A DNA stretch of 64,000 nucleotides from Ascochyta rabiei (taxonomy: Eukaryota; Ascomycota; Dothideomycetes; Pleosporales; Didymellaceae), in the NCBI RefSeq assembly GCF_004011695.2, contig NC_082412.1:868001-932000 (forward strand), given 5' to 3'. Both the position numbers and the translations under genes were made by a program. The first letter of the stretch is position 1; every line of letters begins with the position of its first letter. The notes under the pieces are model-generated. The model had not been told where the DNA came from, made no database searches, and worked only from the letters and a program-made list of their open reading frames with translations. Shown here piece after piece: positions 34,681 through 45,964 of the stretch.

Positions 34681-36573
34681 ATGCGTGAGGTCAACTTCAG
34701 CATCCCCAACGCCAACAAGGCTTCGGTCGGCATCACCACCGCCCTCTACGACCGCCGCGCCCTCGACTGCACCTCGACCCTCCCGCTCATCAACTCGCTC
34801 AACCACCTCGCCTACCTGACCACCTCGTCGGCCCGCATCCGCGACATCCTCACCGTCGACGGCGGCATCGAGCGCCTGATATGCATCCTCAAGGACGGCC
34901 GCAGCAAGGACATGATGGACATGTGGAAGTGGAACCTGGCCTTCCAGTGCATCTTCAACATTGGCGTCCGCGGCTCCGAGAACGTCCGCACCCGCGTCGT
35001 CGAGGCCGACATGGTCCCCGTCATCGCCACCATCCTCGACAACTACATCAAGGTCGTCGAAAAGTACAGGGAGAGGGCCGAGGCCGACATGCATCGCTCT
35101 GCACGACTCGGCGCCTCCACCCGACACCACTCGTCGCGCTCCGGCGACACCCCCTCGCCCTCCACCCCCAGGTCAGACCGCTCGCGCCGTGCCGCCATCC
35201 CTCCCCCCATTGAGATCCCCCAGCTGCCCCCGCACCCTGGCCTGACCCAGCCGACAATCCCCCTTGTCGACAACCTGGTCGACGGCCAACCCATGCCTGC
35301 CTTCACCCTGAGCTCTCCCCCCGAACGCACCACCTTCAACCGCGGACGGCCCTCGCACCACCACCACCACCACCACCACAACCACAACCACAATCACCGC
35401 CCCCACCACGACACGCGAGCCCCGCTTTTCGCGGCTGCTCCCCGCAACCTCGCACAGCCCCTGGCCACCGCCCTGCCCTCCATGGACACGACAGCAGATG
35501 GTTTCGCCCTGCGACCCGTGCGAGACGCCGATCGGCTGCCCTCCATGCTCCCGGCCCTGGCAGGGGAGATGACTTCCCAGCCCCAGTCGCCCACCACGCC
35601 CAGCGCTCCACAGGCACGCCAAGCCAGTCCGCGAGCGGGCCTGACCCGAACCCGCCGCCGACCCTCGATCCGACACCAGCTCTCCATGTCGGGAGAGTCG
35701 GATCTCGACGCACAGCAGGAGGAGCTGTCCATGGACGCTGTTGCAGCCGCAGGCCCAGCTGCAAACGAGCCCATTGTCGGCATCCAGAACGAAATCGACC
35801 TCTCGGACATGGTAGACAATGCAGAGATGATGGACGCTGGCACAACACCCGTCCCCCTGGCAGCACCTTCGGACGCAGCCGACGAGAACAACGAGACGTT
35901 CAACATTACACATCGCCCTGCCCTCGACGGCAGCTTGATCAACCCCACAAACACGCCCCCCACCGCCGCCACCATCCCCGGCTTCTCTCCCATGCAGCCT
36001 GCCATGAACGTGGCCAACGCGAACCCCCCACCGCCATGGTACCCTCGCTACGCCCAGGACCGCAATGCCACCGCCGGCGTGCTGGCTGCCATGCCCCGCG
36101 ACGAAGATGTCCTCATGTCCCTGCAGCTGCTGGCCTACGTTTCCAAATACTGCAACCTCCGCTCCTACTTCCAGCAATCCCACCTTGTCCCCAAGCTGAA
36201 GATTGGCTCCGACCTGCAGCTGCTGGACGGACAGGTGCCAGCACCCAAGACCGACGCGGAAGCGGAGGAGGAACGGGAAGAGTACGAGCTACCAGACGAC
36301 TTCAACATCTTCCCTCTTGTCGAGCAATTCACCGTTCGGCACCACACCTCGGACATGCAGTACTGGGCGAGCGTTGTCATGCGCAACCTTTGCCGCAAAG
36401 ACGACTCCCGAGGCGGCATCCGCCAGTGCGCATACTACCAGTGCGGTCGCTGGGAGGAGTACACACGTCAGTTTGCAAAGTGCCGCCGCTGTCGAAGGAC
36501 AAAGTACTGCAGCAAAGAGTGCCAGAAGAGCGCGTGGGTGTTCCATCGCCACTGGTGCGTAGCCGCAGCCTAG
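34681..36573 (+). CDS. samB: MYND zinc-finger protein SamB/Mub1
   Basis: Homologue of Aspergillus SamB and yeast Mub1; Mub1 works with the E3 ligase Ubr2 to degrade the proteasome-gene activator Rpn4, and SamB affects hyphal polarity and septum placement. Single exon, 630 aa, ATG at 34681. The N-terminus (MREVNFSIPNANKASVGITT) and armadillo-like region (VDGGIERLICILKDGRSKDM, WNLAFQCIFNIGVRGSENVR) are well kept. The middle is disordered with a His/Asn run (HHHHHHHHNHNHNH). MYND finger at about residues 583-626 (CGRWEEY, CRRCRRTKYCSKECQ, HRHWC). Identity by conserved ends plus MYND is strong; role is from the family. Confidence 0.92.
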   Translation: MREVNFSIPNANKASVGITTALYDRRALDCTSTLPLINSLNHLAYLTTSSARIRDILTVDGGIERLICILKDGRSKDMMDMWKWNLAFQCIFNIGVRGSENVRTRVVEADMVPVIATILDNYIKVVEKYRERAEADMHRSARLGASTRHHSSRSGDTPSPSTPRSDRSRRAAIPPPIEIPQLPPHPGLTQPTIPLVDNLVDGQPMPAFTLSSPPERTTFNRGRPSHHHHHHHHNHNHNHRPHHDTRAPLFAAAPRNLAQPLATALPSMDTTADGFALRPVRDADRLPSMLPALAGEMTSQPQSPTTPSAPQARQASPRAGLTRTRRRPSIRHQLSMSGESDLDAQQEELSMDAVAAAGPAANEPIVGIQNEIDLSDMVDNAEMMDAGTTPVPLAAPSDAADENNETFNITHRPALDGSLINPTNTPPTAATIPGFSPMQPAMNVANANPPPPWYPRYAQDRNATAGVLAAMPRDEDVLMSLQLLAYVSKYCNLRSYFQQSHLVPKLKIGSDLQLLDGQVPAPKTDAEAEEEREEYELPDDFNIFPLVEQFTVRHHTSDMQYWASVVMRNLCRKDDSRGGIRQCAYYQCGRWEEYTRQFAKCRRCRRTKYCSKECQKSAWVFHRHWCVAAA

Positions 36574-37667
36574 GCACGAGACGACGTATTTCCTAACCAT
36601 CTGTTTCCGCACAACCTACCGTCACATTGTCATTGGATCTTCATCTATGGCCGCATTCTGCATGGCGCTCGTCTCTTCCACCGTAATCTTTGAGGGTTTC
36701 CTACTTTAATGAGCGTCACGACATGCGGATACCACAACAGACTGCTTCTCTCTTCTCCGAGGACATGTATGGGAGCTGGCAAGCATATTTGCGAAGAGGG
36801 CGATCACACGATGCATCGAGTCGCAGGACTCTCACTATACCATATTGTTTTTTTTTTTGTTTTTTTTGTTTGTTTTTTTCTTGTTATTTTCTTCTCTCTT
36901 CTTTTCCAATGCGAGCATCCTTACCCGGGCGTTGGAGTAGCCTGTAGCTGGTTCAGTGCAATTGAATGGCATTCGAACATTTGCTGGACAATCACTTCGC
37001 TTGCGCTGAGGTTTCTTTGCGCCCTGCTTGCTCTTGATCGTAGTAATTCAGCCAGCGCTGCGTAGCATAGCGTAGCGTAGCGTAGCATAGCAGAATCCAG
37101 AGGATCCACTTTAACGTTGATACCCTTACCCTCTACGGATTTGGGCTGGGACCTGACAGGGTGCTGACCACGCGACTGTTCTCTGTCCATGGTTCCCCGT
37201 TCCCCGTTCCCCGTTCCCAGTCCCCAGTTCCCCGTTCCCAACACGTCTAGATGCACGTCTGTGGAGTACGGTATTCGGCCGGGTCCGGGGCTGTGGAGTT
37301 GACAGCGGCACTTTCCCGGCATCGGTACTTCCGTCAACGGTCTGCAGCGACGATGCGCAGGGATCAGTACAGCATGCACCACGGGCGTCTGCAGAGTCAA
37401 GGCTGTCCGTCCCCATCCAGCCGCCGAGTCTCTTGCCCAGCTCCGCGCCTCGTCCGTGTCCAACGGTCCGCGGCAGCCTGTTCGCCTCTGCCCCTACGCT
37501 CCCCATGATCGAATCTGCATCGCGGAGGGAGGGCCTCTTCGCAGCCGCGTAATCGCTAAGCAGACAAGCCGCTAGATCGACTAGACGCACCCAGCACTCG
37601 ACTCGTCGCGCAAGCAGTCTGGTCCTCATCGCACTCGCTCTTCCCACGCGGGGCATGTTGGACGACC
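36574..37667. other. Intergenic, SamB 3' and flippase promoter
   Basis: 1.1 kb. T-rich tract 36849-36905, GTAGCATAGC repeats about 37060-37090, and CCCCGTTC repeats 37194-37240. Short frames only. Confidence 0.5.
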
Positions 37668-40600
37668 ATGCCGGGTGCCGGAGATTCCAGCGGCAGCGTG
37701 CGCAGACGGCACTCAGCATCGTACGATGACGACGAACTGACGGCGATTCACAGCCCACGGGAAAATGCTGGTGACAAGGCCCCTGCCTCGCGAACCTCGG
37801 CTGTCGCGAGTCCATCGCGGCCGATTTCGTCACGTCTGTCTTCAGACATGTCGCCGCGAGTCCGCTTTTCAACCGACGTCGAACGACATGTACCAGCACA
37901 GAGAGAGAGCGCGGCAGGGAACAGGACGTCCAGCGACGGAGCAGCCCAGGCTGGGGCATCTGCGGACCCAAAACCCAGACTTGGCTCTCCGAATCCAACC
38001 ATGGACACCCGTCAAGTAACTCCAGAAGGTGCAGAGACTCCAGGCCAGAGGAGCGGTTCTGCCTCCTCACACACGTCGCCCCTCCCGCCACCTCTCTCAG
38101 GCAAGCGCTCGCCGCTTTCTCTGAAAACTCGCAACCGAGGTCTGTCCATGCGCAGCGCTCTCCTCAGAAGGAACGTGCACCATCAGGCGCAACCTCCCAC
38201 AGCAGGCATCGAGTTGGACGAGAACATGGGCAGCTCGCGTGGAGACACGGAGACGTGGAGAGTGTACAGCAACAGGGACGCACTAAAGAGTGGAGACACT
38301 GTCGTGTCGGTTACCCCTGCACGGATCGAATACGCCTTCGGAGCATCAGATGTGTCCAAGGCGAAACTAGGGAGAGGACCAGTTGCCTTACCACTCCACA
38401 ACAGTAGGGCTAGCAAGAAGTCAATCTACGCGAAGCGAGTCCGTGAGCTTGCCGAGCAGGCACGCAGATTCATTCTGCGGCAGCACGACACACCACCAAG
38501 CCTGGACGGACGACACATCCCCCTCGATCCAACACGAAGAGAAGCACTGATCGATGAGCGAACGACACAACCATACGTGCAAAATTGGATACGTTCGACG
38601 CGCTACTCCGCCTGGAACTTTGTACCGCGCCAACTCGTTGCGCAGTTTTCCAAACTCGCAAACTTTTACTTTCTCATCATTTCAATTCTCCAAATGATAC
38701 CCGATCTCAGCACCACTGGGAAATACACCACCATTGTACCCCTGTTGTTTTTCGTTTGCCTCTCCATCGCCAAAGAAGGATACGACGATCTGAGAAGATA
38801 CCGGCTCGACAAGGCGGAGAACAGACGTGAGGCAAAGGTCTTGCGTACAAGCCCATCGTCAGGGTACAAGAGCGACTTGGTGGACGATGGAAGTGTTTCT
38901 TCACCCGAACCGGACAGCTTGCTGTGGGAGACCATCAAGTGGCAAGACATTCAGGTTGGAGACATCATCAAGTTGGATCGTGATGATGCTGCGCCAGCAG
39001 ATCTGGCTTTGCTGCATTCCAGCGGAGAAAACTGCGTGGCCTTTGTCGAGACCATGGCTCTGGACGGCGAAACCAACCTGAAGAGCAAGCAGACGGCAGC
39101 ATCCATGTCGAAGCTCATCAAGCAACAAGAGGATGTCGCTCGGGTCGCAGCCGAGTTTGTCATCGAAGATCCAAACCGCGACCTTTACAGCTTCGAGGGC
39201 CGCGTTCAAGTAGGGGGCAAGCAAGCACCGCTGACACTGAATGAAATCATCTTCCGAGGTAGCATCCTCCGAAATACTCCAGACGCTGTTGGCCTTGTCA
39301 TCTATTCCGGCGAAGAGTGCCGTATCCGTATGAATGCCAACAAAAACCCCCGCATCAAGGCCCCGGCGCTTCAAGGCTTTGTCAACCGCATAGTCATCAT
39401 CATCGTCATATTCGTCATCCTCCTCTCCATCTTCAATGCAGTTGCCTATAAGATATGGCAACGGAAGGAAGATGAGCTGTGGTATCTATCCGGCTCCTCT
39501 GTCGCCTTCTTTCCAAGCTTTACCTCCTTCGTCATCATGTTCAACACTATGATTCCGTTGTCGCTCTACGTCAGTCTCGAGATTGTAAAGCTGGCCCAGA
39601 TGTTCTTCCTGCACACCGATATCGACATGTACGACCCTGTGTCAGACACGCCCTGCGAGCCGAGGACCTCCACAATCAACGAGGAACTTGGACAGATCAG
39701 CTACATCTTCTCCGACAAGACGGGTACACTTACAGACAACTCGATGAAATTTCGCAAGATGAGCGTGGCGGGAGTGCCTTGGCTTCACGATGCTGATCTG
39801 ACGGACTCGAAGAGACAGAAACCGAAGAACAGGCCGCGCAAGAAGGGGAAAGAGCCAGCGAAGGGTAGGAAGAGTGTTCGGTCAACCAAGGACGTCATCT
39901 CTGAAGAGCACGGCATGGCCACGCTTGATCTTGGCGAGCAGGCTGACAACGCCGAGGAAACGACTGGCTCCAAGTGGCAATCGACCACACGGCCTCACAA
40001 GGCATCTCGTGAGCTTTTGACTGGCGACATGCTACGATACCTACAGCGGAAGCCGCACACGCCCTTCTCAAGGAAAGCTCGCATGTTCCTCCTGTCCCTG
40101 GCACTCTGCCACACGTGCCTGCCAGAAGTTCAAGAGGACGGTAACACGCATTTCATGGCCTCATCTCCCGACGAACTTGCGCTCGTCCAAGCTGCTCAAG
40201 ACATGGGTTTCTTGCTGATCAATCGCGATGTACACACCATAACGCTCAAAATTCTTCCGTCTGGAGGCGAGGGTGAGCCCATTCTCGAAACATACGAGAT
40301 CTTGGACGTGATTGAGTTTTCGAGCAAAAGGAAGAGGATGTCGATTGTACTGCGCTTCCCAGACGGACGTGTATGCATCATCTGTAAAGGGGCTGACTCC
40401 AACGTGATGCAGCGCCTCAAACTGGCTTCGCTTGCGAACAAGAAGATGGTTGAGATTGAGCGTCGTGCAAATCAGAGGAAGAGCGTGGAGGTTCAATCAG
40501 CTATCGCGCGTATGAGCGAACAGATGGAGAGAAAGAGCAGCATTGGCGGCCACAGAAGCCTGTCGGTCGCACAAGCTGCTCGGGCTAGTATCAGCGTGAG

Positions 40601-42693
40601 CAGGCACTCCATGGCTCGGAGCAGTGTCGGCGGTCGGCCTTCAATGTCCGCAAGAGATGAGATGGACTTGTGGCTGCGACAACGAGAGAATGACTTTGGC
40701 CGCCACCCAGTCGAAGACACTGTTTTGCCTGTGCGAACCCCCCGCCAGTCAGACTTGGGACGGTTTTCTTCTGTGGCATCTTCGGCGAGGAGCTCCATGC
40801 AGTTGGAAGATATGGAAGCCATGGTTGACGAGCATGTCGCAGTCGATGAGTCTGCAGTCCTCGAACGCTGTCTGCAGCACATCAACGAGTTCGCCACCGA
40901 GGGTCTTCGCACGCTACTATACGGCTACCGCTACCTGACAGAAGACGAGTACCAAACGTGGAAGAAAGGCTACCTCGAGGCCACGACCAGTCTTGTAGAT
41001 CGAACACGGCTGATTGAAGAAGCTGGTGATATGATTGAGCAAGATCTCGATCTATGCGCCGCCACGGCCATAGAGGATAAATTACAAAACGGTGTTCCTG
41101 AAGCAATCGACAAGCTTCGCCGAGCCAAGATCAAGATGTGGATGCTCACAGGCGACAAGCGCGAGACAGCGATCAACATTGGCTACTCGTGCCGCCTGAT
41201 CAAAGAATACTCCACCGTCACCATCCTCGACCACGAGGCTGGGCAAGTCGAGCAAATGGCCGCTGCAGCTGTGCTATCCATCACGCAAGGTGCTGTGGCG
41301 CACTCTGTTGTTGTAGTCGATGGCCAAACCCTTTCGCGCATCACCGAAGACGATACGCTTCAGATCCTCTTCTACGAGCTAGCCATTCTCGCCGACTCCG
41401 TCATTTGCTGTCGCGCCTCTCCCTCGCAGAAAGCTCTGCTCGTCCACAGCATCCGGAAACGTGTGAAGAAGAGCATCACTCTTGCTATTGGTGACGGCGC
41501 GAACGATATCGCCATGATCCAAGAAGCGCATGTCGGTATCGGCATCACCGGAAAGGAAGGATTGCAAGCTGCACGAACAAGCGATTACTCAATTGCGCAA
41601 TTCAGGTTCCTGACCAAGCTTCTTCTCGTTCACGGTCGTTGGAACTACATCCGTACATGCAAATACACCGTCGGCACCTTCTGGAAAGAGATGCTCTTCT
41701 ACCTCACCCAAGCCCTGTACCAACGCTCCGTCGGCTACACCGGAACCTCGCTCTACGAATCCTGGTCTCTGTCCATGTTCAACACGCTCTTCACGTCACT
41801 CCCTGTGATTTTCATGGGCGTGTTCGAGAAGGATCTGAATGCAAGCACGCTCCTCGCTGTGCCGGAGTTGTACACAAAAGGCCAGCGCAATGGCGGCTTC
41901 AACTTGAAAGTATATCTCGGCTGGATGTTCATGGCATCCGCAGAAGCGATGGTGGTCTACTTCTGCATGCTAAGTCTCTTCGGCGATGCGCTGTTCACGG
42001 AGGACAACTCCATTTTTGCTCTTGGGAGCATCACGTACACGGCTGTCGTATGGAGCATTAGTTTGAAGATGCAGTACGTAGACCCTGCCCCTCCGTATGT
42101 AGAAGGCGCTAACACGATTCAGATTCATAGAAACGCACTCCAAGACGATTACGAACGGCATTGCAATCTTCTGTTCTGTCGGCGGTTGGTTTCTCTGGAA
42201 CGTCATTCTGTCCTCCACCTACAACCCCGAATCTACAATTTACTACGTCCGCGATACTTTCCTGCGCGGATTCGGCGCCAGTCTAACATGGTGGCTCGTC
42301 CTCATCATCATCCTCCTATCCGTCATCGTGTTCGAACTCGGCGTCCAAGCACTACTGACCGCCTTCTTCCCGACCGACGAAGACCACTTCCAGGTCCTCG
42401 AGAAGGACCCAGACGTTAAGCTGAGGTTTGAGGAGGCTGCTGCGGCTGAGTTGCAGCAGGGCTGGGATCGCAAGACGAACAAGCATAGAGATGAAGAGGA
42501 GAAGGTCAGAGAAGTCGTCGAGGAGATGAAACAGAAAGAAGAGGAGAGAAGAGAGCAGGAGGTCAAGGATCTGCTGAAGAGTAGAGTTGAGATTCTCGAG
42601 ATGGATGGTAGCCCCGAGAGAGGCGAGGCTGCAGGTACGAGTGTCGATGTGAACAAGACGTTGAGTACGGGGTATGGGAAGGTGAGGAAGTAG
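37668..42693 (+). CDS. DNF3: P4-type phospholipid-translocating ATPase, Dnf3-like
   Basis: Flips phospholipids to the cytosolic leaflet of Golgi/plasma membranes. Exons 37668..42073 and 42123..42693; 1658 aa, close to yeast Dnf3, which is longer than Dnf1/2. Disordered N-terminus of about 300 residues, then NFVPRQLVAQFSKLANFYF (P4 signature), DGETNLKSKQ in the actuator, DKTGTLTDNSMKFRKM with phosphorylated Asp near 683, KGADSNVM, a large Ser-rich insertion in the N domain, MLTGDKRETAINIGYSC and GDGANDIAMI. Ten membrane segments expected; the last ones span the 49-nt intron (VWSISLKMQ joined to FIETHSK). A charged coiled coil ends the protein. Missing the intron would truncate the last helix. 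P4 class is firm; Dnf3 subgroup is likely. Confidence 0.93.
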
Positions 42694-45072
42694 TGAGATG
42701 GAGATGCAGGTTTGCATATTCACCGCAGTTGGTTTGTTTGTTTCGAGCTCTTATACCATGTACATGCAACGCAATTTCTCCATTTTCTGATACTGGCCAG
42801 GAGCCCTGTTTTGCTGCCAGCGCAACCAACAAGGATCCGTGGCATTTAATACATCTTACAGCATCCATAGTACCTGTCCACATAGACAAACCCATTCTCT
42901 ACGCATCTAACCCGCCACAAGTATAACAGCGCACTTCGACCCTCGTCGTTTCCCTGCTCCAACATGAATCAACCAGGCAGGACCTCTCCTCCCATCTCAA
43001 CATAACATAACATCACATGACAACCCCATCCGCAGAGGAAAGCCCCCCCCCCTTCAAACGCATCAATACCCTTGCTAAACCTCGCGCTTCGACGCTCTCA
43101 CCTCTCTGCAAAAAACAGTACTCTACCCAGTAGCTATTCTTCTTCGGCAGCTTCTTACTGCCTGGCTGTACATTCCGTCCCGTAGACCTGGCGACGTAGA
43201 TGAGATAGACTGGGTGGGGGTTATCATCTCTCCCTCTCCAGGACAGACGACATACACGCAGTATCTGGCAACATGCCACGAGCCACGAACGAGCTCCAGT
43301 CAGAGATCGCTCAGTGGCCAATGTACGTTTCTTCCTAGGATGGAATGGTGCTGTTGTGGTGCTCGTGCACGATGCCTTGTCTCGAGATTCATGTGCCGTT
43401 CATTCTCCTCCTCTTCCTCCTTCTTTCTCTCCTTTCCAGCTCCGCGACGAAGAGGACGGGTAAGTTGGTAGATGTTGAGAGAGGAGTGGAGGACGAGCGG
43501 TAACGAGCAGCAATGAGCGTCGGGCTATGCAGAGTGCGAGACGCAAGGAGATGACACCCACGTGGACGTTGGGAAGGAGTGTTGGTTACACCGAGGAGGC
43601 CGAGAGAGCGGGTTGTAGGTGGGATGTGGTGACTGTGCGACATGTAGGATGAGGGCGAGGACATCGCTGCTGCTGTGCATGGTCATGGTGCGTGTGTGGT
43701 GTGTATGGTGTAGATACGAACTCACACAACCCACACCCGATGTATACGACGCACTCCCTAACACTAACCCCGACCCCCACCCCCACGACTCAAGGCGGTG
43801 GTTCTGCAAACCGACGACCTGGCACTCTACATTCCCTCAGCCTGTACCGCGCTCGACTTGCCCCGTCCACTAGGCTAGCAGATCCCACCGGATATGAGAA
43901 CGTCTAGGAGACAGACAACGCTTCTCGTCCATCATCACAGCCCACCGCTCATCCAAACCACCGTCGTTCCACCGCCGTTCCACCACAACATCCACCTACC
44001 CTCAGACCAAGAGATGGAAACCCCCAACCCATCCATCCCTTAGTCTCTCTCTCTCTCACACACACACATCGGGTCCACTCCACCTGCATCCAGTTCTCTC
44101 CACCACACCATCCATCTCGACAGTTTCATAGTACAGACTTGAAACACCCCACAGCACACCCACATGTAAACCCAACACCTCCACACCACGTCACGTCACG
44201 TCACGTCACGTCGCGGATACAGATAGTTACAGATAGATACATCTCGTCGCCCTACCCAACCCAACCTAACCAGACGTAACGCCCGCCCCGCACACTGAAA
44301 CAGATGCGCGGTGTGGAGAAGCAGTGGAAGACTGGGTGATGTCATGGGGGATCGTATGAAGGCGATCGAGATGACTACTTTGACGGGTTGGGGGATAAGG
44401 TGCTGTCAGTGTTTCGAGGTGGGATGGGGGGGGGGGGGGGGGGCGGATGTCATGGGACGAGCGAGAGAGAGAGAGAGAGATGTGTGTCGAGTGGGGAGTG
44501 GAGAGTAATAGGGTAACAAGTGTGGGAGGATAGAGAGAAGGGTTGGGAATTCACTAGGTTTTTGTGAGGGAGAAAGGATGGTGATGTTAGAGCGGTGATG
44601 GCAACGGTTCGAGATAAAAGGATAGATGATGGGTGTTCCTCATGTAGAGGGACGGAGTATTCATTCTACCATAGCATGGGGTATGCTCCTAGCACTATAC
44701 CGATGCTGATTCGTCTAATTCGAAGTATTGACTTGACTGTAGTCGACCACTGATAAACGCCCAGCGCGCCAGTGATGCGGAAATGCAAATCTATATCGCT
44801 GGAAAAACGTGACAAGAAAGGAAATTCGTCGAACATATGTGGCCGTCATCAGTAGCGGGAGGATCTCAAGTTGTGCAGACGCCGCATGAGTGTCACACCG
44901 AATCTCGAAGCTCGTTTGGCGCCAGTGCAGTGGAGCCGAGCGTCGTGCATCCGCGGACGTGCGAAATCGCCCAAAGGAAGATAGGCGAAGGATTTGGTCG
45001 TACGTGTCGTATTATGGGTATTTATAGAATGCGGTGCCTGCAGCATGTTAGTCAGCTGACACGATAGGGGCT
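42694..45072. other. Long convergent intergenic region, no protein gene
   Basis: 2.4 kb between two converging genes, long for a region that needs only 3' UTRs. It has promoter-like composition on the plus strand: C/T-rich stretches (43890-44170), five CACGT copies, G18 and GA/CT dinucleotide runs (44044-44056, 44464-44479). No frame looks coding. A noncoding transcription unit is possible but unproved. Confidence 0.45.
44187..44211 (+). repeat. CACGT tandem repeat, 5 copies
   Basis: Five perfect CACGT units. Read on the other strand they give overlapping TGACG half-sites of the ATF/CREB type. A run of 18 G follows at 44426-44443. Confidence 0.9.
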
Positions 45073-45964
45073 TCACAACACCAATGTTGTGTAGCTGGGC
45101 AAAACTGACTTTCTGAAGGCTGTCTCGAGGCTGACGGCGCTGAGTTCTGAGTCGTCAGGCAGCTCGTTGAGGAGTGGGACGAGGCCGGCGAACTTGTCGC
45201 CGCCCTTGTAGGCGAGGACGGCGGGTACGCCTTCCTCTTCCATCTCGGCGTCAGCATTGTGCAGCTTTACGAAGCGCACTGTGTCGTTGCGCTTGGCCAC
45301 TTGACGCATGTATTCCTCGACCATGTTGGAAATGTCCGACTGTGGCATGTTAGACGTGTAGATGATGAATAGGTCGCGGGAGACATACTTGGTCGTTGTA
45401 GATGAAGACGACAACGGTAGTGTCCGAGGACGTTTTCTCGATGGCGTCGAGATAGCCCTCACCATCTACCATGGGCATGCTGCCGTATATCCTCCTGCTG
45501 GGGCTGTTTGTGCGTGACCGTAACCGCTGGCCGGCGTTCTGCAGCTCGCGCAAGCGCGACTCGCGCCATTGCTTCATGAAGCCACCGTCATTCTCCTCGT
45601 CTGACGACGCCGGCTCGTCGTGGTAGGCTGTGACGTTGTACTGCTGTGGGGGCGAGTTCTTCTTCCACGTGAAGTGCCTTGCCTGCTTCTTGGCCTGCTC
45701 GAATGCCTGCGCATCTGCGATGACACCCTTTGGCCCTGTGTTGGCTTCGGAGCGGATGTGCGAGGGCATGTAGTAGTTGGAGCGCATGTCGGCGGGAAGG
45801 TCGAGCTCGTCGTCTGTGTCGATCTTCTCAAAGTAGTCGTTGGCGGCGCCTTCAGATTCGGGGTCGGAGAGGTCGCTGTCGTTGGTGCGGTCTTCTGGGT
45901 GTCTCTCTTCACGGTCTTTATCTCGCATAAGCTCGTTGAATTCGTCCTGGGCGGCAGTGGTCAT
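45073..45964 (-). CDS. Phosducin-like protein (class I), G-beta-gamma chaperone
   Basis: Joined as complement(45073..45339, 45389..45964), 280 aa; the 49-nt intron has a GTATGT donor and CTAAC branch. Class I phosducin-like proteins bind G-beta with the CCT chaperonin and help assemble G-beta-gamma; in filamentous fungi the family includes BDM-1 and PhnA. The helix-1 motif that contacts G-beta is visible as NTGPKGVIADAQAFEQAKK. An acidic N-terminus (DLSDPESEGAANDYFEKIDT) precedes it; the thioredoxin-like domain begins near YLDAIEKTSSDTTVVVFIYN and runs through VRFVKLHN, GVPAVLAYKGGDKFAGLVPL. No CxxC motif, as expected. Start chosen at the ATG giving MTTAAQDEFNELMRDKDREE. It lies 2 kb from the G-beta gene on the same strand. 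Confidence 0.88.

Noticed and set aside
34153..35130. Minus-strand frame over the SamB start
   Set aside because: Antisense shadow of a GC-rich conserved gene; V/D/G-rich with no motif.
37668..42419. P4-ATPase ending at 42419 (1583 aa)
   Set aside because: This is read-through of the last intron; splicing at 42073/42123 restores the final membrane helices and coiled coil.
44590..44620. tRNA-like GGTTCGAGA motif
   Set aside because: Box-B-like bases only; no acceptor, D or anticodon stems around it.
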